Made by a program: the position numbers and the translations under genes. Source: Mucilaginibacter corticis (GTDB lineage: Bacteria > Bacteroidota > Bacteroidia > Sphingobacteriales > Sphingobacteriaceae). From it: a stretch of DNA of 64,000 nt. Positions 31,118 through 39,039 of the stretch are shown here, in pieces; the first letter of the stretch is position 1; each line of letters begins with the position of its first letter. The stretch covers positions 868,001 through 932,000 of the forward strand of contig NZ_VLPK01000001.1 in NCBI RefSeq assembly GCF_007558865.1, given 5' to 3'. The notes under the pieces were generated by a model. The model saw nothing but the letters and a program-made list of their open reading frames with translations, searched no databases and was not told the DNA's origin.

Positions 31118-33406
31118 ATGAAAAAAATATCGCTGTGCGCCGTTGCTTTACTATGCGCCACACACCTATTGGCACAAACAAAAACCCCTGCTGATTATGT
31201 AGATCCTTTTATTGGCGCCAGTACAAGCGCCGCAGAGGCAGGTGTTTTTCATGGCCTGGGCAAAACATTTCCCGGCGCGGCAACGCCATTTGGCTTGGTG
31301 CAGATAAGCCCTAATACCATAACAGGCGGCGATAATGGTCCGGGCTACAGCTATGAAATGCAATACATTGAGGGTTTCGCGTTTACACAAATGAGCGGCA
31401 TTGGCTGGTATGGCGACCTGGGAAATTTTTTAGTTACGCCAACAACCGGCCCGCTGCATGTAGTTGCAGGCCGGCATGAAGAGCTGCCGGGCTATCGCTC
31501 ACGCTACAGCAAAAAGGACGAGGTTGCCAAAGCGGGTTATTACGCTGCTACCCTAACTGACTATAAGGTGCGAACAGAAGCTACCGCGGCCACACATAGC
31601 GGCATCATCCGTTTTACCTTTCCTGAAAACAAACAATCACGCATACAGATTGACCTGGCGCGCCGGGTTGGCGGCACCTCTACAGAGCAATATATTAAAG
31701 TAGTTGACGACCATACCATTGAGGGTTGGATGAAATGCCCGCCCGAAGGCGGTGGCTGGGGCGATGGCGCGGGTAAAGCCAACTATACCGTTTACTTTTA
31801 CGCCCAGTTTAGCAAGCCATTAAAAAACACCGGCGTTTGGAGTGCCGAGATCCCTAATGGCATATCAAGAAAAAGCGAAAGCGTTACCAGCTTAAAGTAT
31901 GATTCGTTAATTGCAAAAGCGGCTATCCTGCCAAATGTTAAAGAAAAACAAGGTAAACACCTGGGCTTTTATACCGAGTTTGCAACCAAACCCAATGAGG
32001 TTGTTTTGATGAAATCTGGCATTTCTTTTTCAAGCATTGCCGGGGCCAAACTTAACCTTACCAGCGAGATACCTGCCTGGGATTTTGACAAAACCCACGC
32101 GCAAGCCAAAGCATTGTGGAACAAGAGCCTGTCGGCAATCAGCGTTACAGGTGGCACAGAAGACCAAAAGAAGGTCTTTTATACCGCGCTATATCATACC
32201 CTGATAGATCCGCGCGCTACCAGCGACCTGGATGGCACCTATATGGGTGGCGATATGAAACCGCATCATACCAATAAGTTTATCAAGCGTTCGGTTTTTA
32301 GCGGCTGGGATGTGTTCAGGAGCCAGTTCCCCTTGCAATCTATCATTAACCCTACGGTGGTGAGCGATATGATCAATTCGCTGGTTGAGCTTGCCGACCA
32401 AAGTGGCGAGGGTTATTTAGAGCGCTGGGAGTTTTTAAATGCCTACTCGGGATGTATGGTGGGTAACCCGGCACTACCGGTGATAGCTGATGCATACACC
32501 AAGGGTATTCGCAATTTCGACCTGCAAAAGGCTTATAAATATTCGCATAATACAGTCGAAAAGTTTGGTAATAAACCTGAGCCGCATGATATGGATATAT
32601 CTACCACTTTAGAATATGGCTTTGACGAATGGTGTATGTCTAAACTGGCCGTTTGGCTGGGACATCCTGAAGATGTGAAAGTGTATGCCGACAGGGCGCA
32701 AACCTATAAGCAGATCTTTGACCCTGAAAAGGGCTGGTTCAGGCCTAAGAATGCCGACGGCACCTGGAAGTCATGGCCCAAAAGGGGCCGCCTGCAACAG
32801 GACTACGGCACGGTTGAAAGCAACCCCTACCAGCAAGGCTGGTTTGTACCGCATGATATTGACGGCATGGCCAAGCTAATGGGTGGCCGCGAAAAAACCA
32901 TTGCCGACCTGAACTCGTTTTTTGAAAACACGCCTGATAACTTCTCATGGAATGATTATTATAACCATGCTAATGAGCCGGTGCATTTGGTTCCGTTTAT
33001 GTTTAACAGGCTGGGTGAACCTTGGCTAACCCAAAAATGGGTACGCAAGATCTGCGCGGACGGGTATAAAACAGGCGTTGAAGGTTTGGTGGGCAATGAA
33101 GATGTCGGCCAGATGTCGGCGTGGTATGTTTTGGCTGCAAGCGGCCTGAGCCAGGCTACCCCGGGCAACCCGCGTTATGAAATATTCAGCCCTACCTTTA
33201 ACAAAGTGGCTATCCGTGCAGGGGCCACCGGGAAGATCTTTAATATCGTAGCCAAAGGTAATTCGCCGACTAATGTGTATATCCAGTCGGCTAAGCTAAA
33301 TGGCAAGCCTTATAACAAATGCTATATCAGCCATCAGCAAATATTAAATGGCGGTACATTAGAGTTTGTAATGGGTCCGCAACCTAATAAGAAATGGGGG
33401 ATATAA
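31118..33406 (+). CDS. Exported GH92 alpha-mannosidase
   Basis: 762 residues with signal peptide (MKKISLCAVALLCATHLLAQ). GH92 landmarks: N-terminal PADYVDPFIGAS, GDNGPGYSYEM and FAFTQMSGIGWYGDLGNF, the calcium- and sugar-binding loops, and in the catalytic (alpha/alpha)6 domain GWDVFRSQFPL, GYLERWEFLNAYSGCMVGNP and NEDVGQMSAWYVLAASGL near the C-terminus. Enzymes of this family release mannose from N-glycans by inversion, usually exo-alpha-1,2 or -1,3. There is no SusC/SusD pair beside it, so this is not a complete polysaccharide utilisation locus. Length is normal for the family. Confidence 0.94.
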   Translation: MKKISLCAVALLCATHLLAQTKTPADYVDPFIGASTSAAEAGVFHGLGKTFPGAATPFGLVQISPNTITGGDNGPGYSYEMQYIEGFAFTQMSGIGWYGDLGNFLVTPTTGPLHVVAGRHEELPGYRSRYSKKDEVAKAGYYAATLTDYKVRTEATAATHSGIIRFTFPENKQSRIQIDLARRVGGTSTEQYIKVVDDHTIEGWMKCPPEGGGWGDGAGKANYTVYFYAQFSKPLKNTGVWSAEIPNGISRKSESVTSLKYDSLIAKAAILPNVKEKQGKHLGFYTEFATKPNEVVLMKSGISFSSIAGAKLNLTSEIPAWDFDKTHAQAKALWNKSLSAISVTGGTEDQKKVFYTALYHTLIDPRATSDLDGTYMGGDMKPHHTNKFIKRSVFSGWDVFRSQFPLQSIINPTVVSDMINSLVELADQSGEGYLERWEFLNAYSGCMVGNPALPVIADAYTKGIRNFDLQKAYKYSHNTVEKFGNKPEPHDMDISTTLEYGFDEWCMSKLAVWLGHPEDVKVYADRAQTYKQIFDPEKGWFRPKNADGTWKSWPKRGRLQQDYGTVESNPYQQGWFVPHDIDGMAKLMGGREKTIADLNSFFENTPDNFSWNDYYNHANEPVHLVPFMFNRLGEPWLTQKWVRKICADGYKTGVEGLVGNEDVGQMSAWYVLAASGLSQATPGNPRYEIFSPTFNKVAIRAGATGKIFNIVAKGNSPTNVYIQSAKLNGKPYNKCYISHQQILNGGTLEFVMGPQPNKKWGI

Positions 33407-33422
33407 ACGTCATAGCCTTGCA

Positions 33423-33647
33423 GGTGATTCATATTAAAATGTGAATCACCTGAATCACCATTTTACTCTATCATTTTGTAAATAAGCTATTTACGGATTT
33501 TAGTGAATCACTTCTGAATCAACATATAAGTCAAGATTTTTATACTTAAAACCTATCTAACTAATTGGCAATCAAAACACTCAAAATCAATGACTTTTGA
33601 CCCTTTTTGGGCGAGTGAATCAGCAAAAATGAATCACTCTGAATCAA
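33423..33647. repeat. Cluster of GTGAATCA / TGAATCAC units in a gene-free stretch
   Basis: Seven units are visible: an inverted pair GGTGATTCA/TGAATCACC at 33423-33431 and 33442-33450 and a direct copy at 33451-33459; GTGAATCAC plus CTGAATCAA at 33503-33521; GTGAATCAG, TGAATCAC and TGAATCAA at 33615-33647. Together they fill the 257-bp gap between the GH92 gene and its convergent neighbour. They do not form a clean CRISPR-like spacing. Confidence 0.65.
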
Positions 33648-33663
33648 TGTTTTTTATGTAAGC

Positions 33664-34074
33664 TTACAAAAATATCAGCTTAAACAACAAAGGCACAACA
33701 ATAATACCTAAAGAAATTAAAGCATATAAGCGGTAAAGCTTACCTTTTCTGTCGCCATAAGTTTTTGCTATCTGATTGTATTTGTTATTATAAAAAATCA
33801 GCAGGTAATTAAGTATCACGAAGGGAAGAAAATAAGTTATTAAAACTGACACCCCCGTATTAAAGCCGGGAACATTAAAAATATGTACCGGGAATAAAAT
33901 CAAATACCGCCCCTTACTCAACAACCTTAATAAAAGCAATACGGCCAGGAAGTTAATTCCCTGCAATACCGACATAGCGGTAATCAACATTAATTGCCAG
34001 CCGCTCTCCCGTCCCTTTTTTGACCGTGCCTGTATCAGCGCATCTGCCCATATTTTGTAATAGAGACTTATCAT
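33664..34074 (-). CDS. Hypothetical membrane protein (136 aa)
   Basis: 136 residues with three to four predicted membrane segments (about 27-52, 70-93, 115-135) and a cytosolic basic loop (YNNKYNQIAKTYGDRKGKLYR, split at about 95-115). The N-terminus MISLYYKIWADALIQARSKKGRE is amphipathic. No domain I can name. It is monocistronic, convergent with the mannosidase across the TGAATCA repeat cluster and near the AraC regulator on the other side. Annotated only as integral membrane. Confidence 0.65.
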   Translation of the reverse strand: MISLYYKIWADALIQARSKKGRESGWQLMLITAMSVLQGINFLAVLLLLRLLSKGRYLILFPVHIFNVPGFNTGVSVLITYFLPFVILNYLLIFYNNKYNQIAKTYGDRKGKLYRLYALISLGIIVVPLLFKLIFL

Positions 34075-34119
34075 ATTAGAATAACTGCAACCGGCCTAAT
34101 TGGTTTTTATTAAATCGAA

Positions 34120-34221
34120 TCAAGGCAAAATCATAAAATCAGTAAATAGTACCACAATCGCCACAAACAGTACCACTAACAGGAATAAATAGTATTTATC
34201 TTTGGGTAATGAAAACGGCAA
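34120..34221 (-). CDS. Possible 33-residue membrane peptide (TTG start)
   Basis: The minus-strand frame TTG(34221) to TGA(34120) reads MPFSLPKDKYYLFLLVVLF... and is one hydrophobic helix after a short basic N-terminus. It overlaps the divergent AraC start by 13 bp and lies upstream of the 136-residue membrane protein. Only the strongly hydrophobic pattern supports it; chance is possible. Confidence 0.22.
   Translation of the reverse strand: MPFSLPKDKYYLFLLVVLFVAIVVLFTDFMILP
34197..34204 (+). promoter_or_regulatory. -7 element TATCTTTG adjoining the AraC start codon
   Basis: Exact TAnnTTTG match ending 4 bp before ATG at 34209. If it is used, the mRNA would be leaderless or nearly so. Confidence 0.4.
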
Positions 34222-35099
34222 TACCTATATACGACATCTGTAGCCTTACCCAAAGGCAGGATGATTTGTTGATCAGCCGTTTCGCGCCATATTTAAAAAG
34301 TCATCGTAACTTACACCTGGCGCATAAGCATTCGTTTTATCACTTGGTGTTTTTTACCAAAGGCGATGGTTCGCAAACTATCGATTTTCAGCAGGTACCG
34401 GTAAAGCCCTTCCAGATCTACTTTATGATCCCCGGACAGGTGCATAACTGGGCTTTTAAGGGCGAAGTTGACGGCTATATCATCAATTTTTCGGTGCCGT
34501 TTTTCCAATCGTTTTTGTTGAAAGCCAATTACCTGGAAGAGTTTCCATTTTTTACGGGGATAGTTGACGACGCGGTTATTGACATCCCTGCTGCATCGCA
34601 GCAGAAGATCATTAGCCTTTTTGAAGATCTGATCCGCGAAAGCGAAGAACCAAATGTTTTGGCAGATGATATGGTAAGGGCTATGATGTTACAGTTATTC
34701 ATCAGCGTTGCCCGCTTAAGCATGACAACAGTAAATAAAACCATACCGCCTTACAATTACACCCTGCTGCGCAGTTTTCAGAAGTTGATAGAAAAAAATT
34801 ATACACTGATCAAATTGCCTAAGCAATATGCCGAGCTGCTTTACATCACTCCCAACCATTTAAACGCGTTGTGTAATGATGTGCTGGGCATACCTGCCGG
34901 CGAAGTCATCCGTAACCGGGTTGCGCTTGAAGCAAAGCGCTTATTGATCAATAATGACCTTACGGTATTGGAGATAGCCAACCAGTTAAACTTTGCGGAT
35001 AACTCTTACTTTACCCGTTTCTTTAAAAAACAGGTTGGTTTAACTCCAGAAGAATTTAGAAAAACAACCAATAATCATGAACACTCTACACATAAATAA
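34209..35099 (+). CDS. AraC-family transcriptional regulator
   Basis: 296 residues. An N-terminal cupin-like sensing domain (about 20-160; LHLAHKHSFYHLVFFTKGDG, QIYFMIPGQVHNWAF) and a C-terminal double helix-turn-helix (about 195-290; PKQYAELLYITPNHLNALCND, LEIANQLNFADNSYFTRFFKKQVGLTPEEFRK, split). The cupin pattern suggests a small ligand such as a sugar, typical of this type in Bacteroidota. Nearby genes whose products handle sugars (GH92, cytochrome dehydrogenase) are possible but unproven targets. The DUF983 gene overlaps its 3' end by 23 bp at the first ATG, or starts 7 bp after it at the second. Confidence 0.9.
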   Translation: MKTAIPIYDICSLTQRQDDLLISRFAPYLKSHRNLHLAHKHSFYHLVFFTKGDGSQTIDFQQVPVKPFQIYFMIPGQVHNWAFKGEVDGYIINFSVPFFQSFLLKANYLEEFPFFTGIVDDAVIDIPAASQQKIISLFEDLIRESEEPNVLADDMVRAMMLQLFISVARLSMTTVNKTIPPYNYTLLRSFQKLIEKNYTLIKLPKQYAELLYITPNHLNALCNDVLGIPAGEVIRNRVALEAKRLLINNDLTVLEIANQLNFADNSYFTRFFKKQVGLTPEEFRKTTNNHEHSTHK

Positions 35100-35106
35100 T
35101 ACAACC

Positions 35107-35508
35107 ATGGTACCATCACAATTATCAGCCGCCGTACATGCCAAATGCCCAAAATGCCGCCGTGGCGATATGTTCGCCAATAAAATGTACAGTTTTTCAT
35201 CGCAAAAAATGAATACGCAATGCAGTCACTGCGGATTTACGTTTGAAATTGAGCCGGGCTATTTTTATGTAGCGATGTTTGTGAGCTATGCCTTTAACGT
35301 GGCACAAATGGTAAGCATGGCCGTAGCTATATATGTGCTAACCGGCAGCCACAACCCATGGGCTTATGTGGGTGCATTGTTAGGTGTATCGGTTTTGTTA
35401 TCGCCGTTTAATTTCAGGTATTCAAGGGTGGCATTGTTGTATTGGTTAACACCAAACTTATATTTTGACCCGGACAGGGCGAGGGATGATTATAAGAAAA
35501 TAGGATAA
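35107..35508 (+). CDS. DUF983 membrane protein
   Basis: Start options are ATG at 35077 (overlapping the AraC gene) and ATG at 35107 (MVPSQLSAAVHAKCPKC); the second places the start closer to the family N-terminus, so it is given here (133 residues). A zinc-ribbon-like CPKCRRGDMF ... CSHCGFTFE pair precedes two membrane segments (about 52-78 and 86-105). DUF983 proteins are small membrane proteins of unknown role, sometimes near cytochrome genes. The 3' end abuts the convergent HepT gene with 1 bp between. Confidence 0.87.
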   Translation: MVPSQLSAAVHAKCPKCRRGDMFANKMYSFSSQKMNTQCSHCGFTFEIEPGYFYVAMFVSYAFNVAQMVSMAVAIYVLTGSHNPWAYVGALLGVSVLLSPFNFRYSRVALLYWLTPNLYFDPDRARDDYKKIG

Positions 35509-35509
35509 A

Positions 35510-35842
35510 TCAGTTTAAAAGCGCAGCTACTTCTGATTGCAATACGGGTAGGTATTTAACAACAATAGACCAAATAACTTCATCAGATACGCTATCATAT
35601 CCATGAATGATCCTGTTCCTGGTGTCAATGATTTTTTTAATGTCGGTGATATTGATATCAGGTTGTTGCTTTAAGATTCTATTGGCTGCTTCGCCAATTA
35701 TTTCCATGTTTCGCTCTATAGCCCTTTTGGTCTTAAGATCTTTTTGAAAAAGGAAAAAGTCTTTTTTGTCTGGCAAGAAATCATTAATCTCATTTATTGC
35801 CTGCCGGATATCTGACAACCACGTCTTAATCTCATCTTCCAT
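35510..35842 (-). CDS. HepT-like ribonuclease/toxin (HEPN, DUF86)
   Basis: Start set at 35842 (MEDEIKTWLSDIRQAIN), overlapping the antitoxin gene by 11 bp; a longer frame begins at 35866. 110 residues. The HEPN active-site motif R-x4-H is intact: Arg75 to His80 in RNRIIHGY. HepT proteins act as RNA-cleaving toxins, kept inactive when MntA AMPylates the Tyr near this motif (here Tyr82 is in the expected place). The pair HepT/MntA is a type VII toxin-antitoxin unit by established description. Overlapping gene order (antitoxin first) is the usual one. Confidence 0.88.
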   Translation of the reverse strand: MEDEIKTWLSDIRQAINEINDFLPDKKDFFLFQKDLKTKRAIERNMEIIGEAANRILKQQPDINITDIKKIIDTRNRIIHGYDSVSDEVIWSIVVKYLPVLQSEVAALLN

Positions 35843-36134
35843 AAACAAGCACCTTGGTATTATCAATTTGTTGTTTAAGGAAGGGGTTTTTTATGGCTTT
35901 GTCTTCTAAAAGGTCTATCGGTCGTTTTAAAATCCCTTCCAATTGAAATTTTAAAGCAAAATAGTTGTCCGTATAATTAATGGGATCATTGTTATCAATA
36001 TCGACAATCAGATCGATATCGCTGTCAGACTTTAGTTTCCCTGAAACTACAGACCCAAAAGCAAAAAGAGATCTTACATCATGCGCGTTACATAACTCTT
36101 CTATCTGCTTTATATGGTCTCTTAATTCTTTCAC
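35832..36134 (-). CDS. MntA-like nucleotidyltransferase antitoxin
   Basis: About 100 residues. The nucleotidyltransferase motif G-S-x10-D-x-D is complete (GSVVSGKLKSDSDID). These antitoxins add AMP to the HepT tyrosine. The frame can be opened at TTG 36143, but a -7 box TAACTTTG covers 36141-36148, so translation probably begins at GTG 36134 (MKELRDHIKQIEELC). The C-terminal part (KFQLEGILKRPIDLLEDKAI) is usual for the MNT type. It forms a two-gene unit with HepT. Confidence 0.85.
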   Translation of the reverse strand: MKELRDHIKQIEELCNAHDVRSLFAFGSVVSGKLKSDSDIDLIVDIDNNDPINYTDNYFALKFQLEGILKRPIDLLEDKAIKNPFLKQQIDNTKVLVYGR

Positions 36135-36140
36135 AATAAT

Positions 36141-36148
36141 CAAAGTTA
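36141..36148 (-). promoter_or_regulatory. -7 element TAACTTTG of the MntA/HepT pair
   Basis: On the minus strand TAACTTTG, with ATTG 17 bp upstream as a weak -33. It lies within 10 bp of the likely GTG start, so the transcript would be close to leaderless. Confidence 0.45.
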
Positions 36149-36174
36149 ATAAAATTAAGACAAAGCAATTATTG

Positions 36175-37077
36175 TTACTTATCGGTCAACATGATAGGGT
36201 TTTTACCCCCCCCCATAATAATGATCTTGGTATTTGGCGATAGCGCGATCTCCTTTTGGGCGCGGATATATTCGTACTGCAATTGTTTATCAGACAAGCC
36301 TGTAGACAATATCTTTTGATAATCGGCAATACCCTGCGCTTCTACACGCTTAACATCGGCTTCCTGGCGGGCTTTGGCCAGTACAAACTGCATTTTCTGC
36401 GATTCCTGTTCAGCCTGGATCTTTGATTCGATACTGGCACGCACCGTTGCCGGCAGCGTAATATTCCTTACCAGGATCTGCTGAACTTCTAAACCGTTCT
36501 TGGCAAAATTATCGCTGATGGTTTTGTTGATCCTGCCTTGAAATTCTTCCCGTTTGGTGGAATACAGATCAACAGCAGCATAGCTAACCGCATTGTCACG
36601 GATGGCAGTACGGGTCACCGGGCGAACGATCTTATCCACATAATCATTACCGATATTTTGTAGGATGTACGGCGCTTTTGCCGGGTTTACCTTGTATAAA
36701 ACAGACAGATCTATGGTAACCTCTAACCCGTCTGACGATAGAACGCGGATAGCGTCGTCACCTTCAACAGGGCCTTCGCTGCTTTTGGCGCTCATAGTAT
36801 AATTTTCGGTTTGGATACTGAACGTGGTAATTTCAACCAGCGGATTAATGACATGCAGGCCACTCTCCAATGGCTGATCCTCAACCTTGCCAAACAGAGT
36901 TTGTACGCCAACCTTACCCGGCTCAATAACTTTAAATGCCGACGACAGCAGCCCTAAAACCAGTACTACCGCGCCAACAATGGTGACTGTACCGGCAAAC
37001 TTGTTACCAGGCTCGGGCGAGCGTTTAAGCACCGCGCCGACCACCAGCACAATGACACCTAAAATTAAAATGACCAT
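36175..37077 (-). CDS. SPFH/Band-7 (prohibitin/stomatin-like) membrane protein
   Basis: 300 residues. An N-terminal hydrophobic stretch (MVILILGVIVLVVGAVLK and VTIVGAVVLVLGLLSS) anchors it. The SPFH core runs about 48-210 (VIEPGKVGVQTLFGKVEDQPLESGLHVINP, split; RPVTRTAIRDNAV). A long coiled coil rich in Glu/Ala/Gln (about 215-260) follows. SPFH proteins scaffold membrane microdomains or protease regulators. The C-terminus GGGKNPIMLTDK is encoded by a run of nine G on the coding strand (36206-36214), see findings. Third gene of the rhodanese operon. Confidence 0.88.
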   Translation of the reverse strand: MVILILGVIVLVVGAVLKRSPEPGNKFAGTVTIVGAVVLVLGLLSSAFKVIEPGKVGVQTLFGKVEDQPLESGLHVINPLVEITTFSIQTENYTMSAKSSEGPVEGDDAIRVLSSDGLEVTIDLSVLYKVNPAKAPYILQNIGNDYVDKIVRPVTRTAIRDNAVSYAAVDLYSTKREEFQGRINKTISDNFAKNGLEVQQILVRNITLPATVRASIESKIQAEQESQKMQFVLAKARQEADVKRVEAQGIADYQKILSTGLSDKQLQYEYIRAQKEIALSPNTKIIIMGGGKNPIMLTDK

Positions 37078-37089
37078 TTCGGTTTTGGG

Positions 37090-37275
37090 TTAAGGTTTAA
37101 GCGTGCCGCGTACTTCTTTAAGCAGCCTTATTTTAAGCACCACAAATATCACCCCGCCAAATACAGCGGCCGCTATATATTCGTAACGCTTGTCGGTAAT
37201 GCCGGTGTACGCTAATACCAGGCATCCAAAAATGCACAGGGTATAAAGCGTGTTTAGTGCAATTTTACCTTTCAT
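37090..37275 (-). CDS. Small two-helix membrane protein (61 aa)
   Basis: 61 residues, two membrane segments (about 9-24 and 33-50) with basic tails (KIRLLKEVRGTLKP), N-terminus MKGKIALNTLYTLCIF. It sits between the rhodanese and SPFH genes (3 bp after the first, 12 bp before the second), so it is surely part of that operon. Similar 60-residue proteins are common in Sphingobacteriaceae (a DUF6358-like appearance), but I cannot confirm the family. Role unknown. Confidence 0.7.
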   Translation of the reverse strand: MKGKIALNTLYTLCIFGCLVLAYTGITDKRYEYIAAAVFGGVIFVVLKIRLLKEVRGTLKP

Positions 37276-37278
37276 AAC

Positions 37279-37593
37279 TTAATATACAGAAAGCTCCGGA
37301 TCTATCTCTGCTGCCCAGGCCAATATACCGCCCTGCAGGTTTGATAAATTAGTATAACCCAATTGCTCCAATTGCATAATGGCAGCTGCGCTGCGTTTTC
37401 CGCTACGACACATTACTACTACCGGTTTGTCTTTGCTTATTTTATCTGCCTCAATTACAATACCGCCAAGGGGTATTAACTGGCCGCCAAGATTTGAAGT
37501 TTCGTACTCAAAATCTTCCCTAACGTCTATCAGTTGAAAATCTTCTTTGTTGTCAAGTTTCTCTTTAAGCTCTTGTACAGTTATTTCTTGCAT
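37279..37593 (-). CDS. Rhodanese-like sulfurtransferase domain protein
   Basis: 104 residues, one rhodanese domain: LIDVREDFEYETSNLGG and the active-site loop VMCRSGKRSAAAI, with the sulfur-carrying Cys within CRSGKR. Single-domain rhodaneses transfer sulfane sulfur to cyanide or to protein/thiol acceptors; physiological partner unknown. First gene of an operon with the small membrane protein and the SPFH protein (3 bp and 12 bp gaps). Cytosolic, no signal peptide. Confidence 0.93.
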   Translation of the reverse strand: MQEITVQELKEKLDNKEDFQLIDVREDFEYETSNLGGQLIPLGGIVIEADKISKDKPVVVMCRSGKRSAAAIMQLEQLGYTNLSNLQGGILAWAAEIDPELSVY

Positions 37594-37613
37594 TGCTTTA
37601 TTTTTTGATATGT

Positions 37614-37621
37614 CAAATGTA
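37614..37621 (-). promoter_or_regulatory. -7 element TACATTTG for the rhodanese operon
   Basis: Exact TAnnTTTG match on the minus strand, 21 bp before the ATG at 37593. No -33 box recognised. Confidence 0.45.
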
Positions 37622-37814
37622 GTTTATTTAAATATTAAATATCGTCTGTTAAATGTAACTTACAGTGTGCAAGTTTATAGGGATAATATTTTTATCCCTG
37701 ATAAAAGGCATTTCGTCACATCATCTGCATTAAATATAAAACATTCTTTTATTTTGTAACAATAAGTGGCTATGTGCGTTTCATATATGTTTCACAAAAA
37801 TTAGACAATAATAA

Positions 37815-38933
37815 ATGGATAAAGTTACCCGGTTTTTTTGGTTCTGTTCGGGCGCACATGTTGATACTTTAAAAAAATATCCTATAGAGCATAATAAGTA
37901 TGTCGGTATCGGTGCAACCATATTTTTTACCGCGCTCTTTGCCTCTTTATCAGGCGGCTATGCCATGTATTTTGTTTTTAACGGCGATGCTTTCGCGGTA
38001 GGCTTTGCCATATTATTCGGGTTATTATGGGGTACGGCCATTTTTAATATGGACCGCTATATTGTATCCAGTATTAATAAAGAAGGCAGTACCAACCAGC
38101 AGATCCTGCAGGCATCGCCCCGTATTTTATTGGCTATAATGATAGGCATCGTTATCTCCCGTCCGTTAGAGTTAAAAATATTTGACAAAGAAATTCGCCA
38201 GAAATTAAAGACCGCCTATTTAAAAGGCCAACACAGTAAGATCGATACGCTGCAGAAAACGTATAATCAAAAATACACCATGGAGCTGGGGAAAACGTCA
38301 GACCTGAAGAAGGAAAAAGATTCCCTGGAAAAAGATATTAACCGCTCAAGGGTTCAGCTGAATGAAGAGGTATTTGGCGAGAAAAACAACCAAACATCGG
38401 GCATTGTAGGTTACGGCACCTACGCCAAACAAAAGCAGGGTATTTTGCAGGAAAAAGAGGCCCGCCTTAAAACGGTTACCGACAATGCCGACAAGATGGA
38501 CCAGTACCTTGCCCGACGAAAAGAATTTGAAGGCGTTAATGACCTGCGTTTGTTTACTGACCATCAGCTGGACAGCCTTGCAAAAATTGCCGGTTTTGCC
38601 GATCGCAACTGGGCATTGGGGCAGCTTACTTACAATGAAAACGGCACCCGCGACTTGGATACTTACCTGGCCATATCATTTATCGGCTACCTGTTTATTT
38701 TGTTTGAGTGCTTGCCGGTATTTGTAAAGTTGATGTCGCCTAAAGGGCCATATGATGTGGCGATGGCAAAAACTTATGAAGCTAATATACACTTTGCTGA
38801 GCGCGATAAAGAGCGGGATATCTCTGTTATAGACGAGGTTTACAGAGATCATGTGGATGAGGACGTGAGGCGGCGCCGAAACACGCTGGCCAATCGTACT
38901 GACCATGATAAGGAAAGGCATAGATACGACTAA
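37815..38933 (+). CDS. DUF4407 membrane protein
   Basis: 372 residues. N-terminal MDKVTRFFWFCSGAHVDTLKKYP is the DUF4407 start. There are membrane segments near 31-55, 58-80 and 100-118, a long coiled coil (about 130-230, Lys/Glu-rich: KTSDLKKEKDSLEKDINRS) and another membrane segment near 285-305 (YLAISFIGYLFILFECLPVFVKL). The domain is widespread in Bacteroidota with no assigned role; the architecture suggests a membrane-anchored cytosolic coiled coil. A strong terminator follows at once. Monocistronic. Confidence 0.85.
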   Translation: MDKVTRFFWFCSGAHVDTLKKYPIEHNKYVGIGATIFFTALFASLSGGYAMYFVFNGDAFAVGFAILFGLLWGTAIFNMDRYIVSSINKEGSTNQQILQASPRILLAIMIGIVISRPLELKIFDKEIRQKLKTAYLKGQHSKIDTLQKTYNQKYTMELGKTSDLKKEKDSLEKDINRSRVQLNEEVFGEKNNQTSGIVGYGTYAKQKQGILQEKEARLKTVTDNADKMDQYLARRKEFEGVNDLRLFTDHQLDSLAKIAGFADRNWALGQLTYNENGTRDLDTYLAISFIGYLFILFECLPVFVKLMSPKGPYDVAMAKTYEANIHFAERDKERDISVIDEVYRDHVDEDVRRRRNTLANRTDHDKERHRYD

Positions 38934-38956
38934 GGGCAACCTTAACATTGATCATA

Positions 38957-38992
38957 AAAACAGCCGGGCTAACACAATAGCCCGGCTGTTTT
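38957..38992 (+). terminator. Intrinsic terminator of the DUF4407 gene
   Basis: AAAACAGCCGGGCTA / TAGCCCGGCTGTTTT, a 15-bp perfect stem with a 6-nt loop and T-tail. It also functions structurally on the other strand. Confidence 0.9.
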
Positions 38993-39039
38993 GCCTTTGT
39001 TTATATTTAATCGTAATTTGAGCACGATTAACTTATCTC

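Noticed and set aside
33423..33647. CRISPR-like array of short repeats
   Set aside because: Units are only 8-9 bp, spacing is irregular, orientation mixed, and no cas gene is nearby.
28590..35099. A complete polysaccharide utilisation locus around GH92
   Set aside because: There is no SusC/SusD pair; only one glycoside hydrolase and a regulator, so the usual definition is not met.
35510..36143. Restriction or abortive-infection island
   Set aside because: Only the HepT/MntA pair is present; flanking genes are DUF983 and a rhodanese/SPFH operon with no defence genes.
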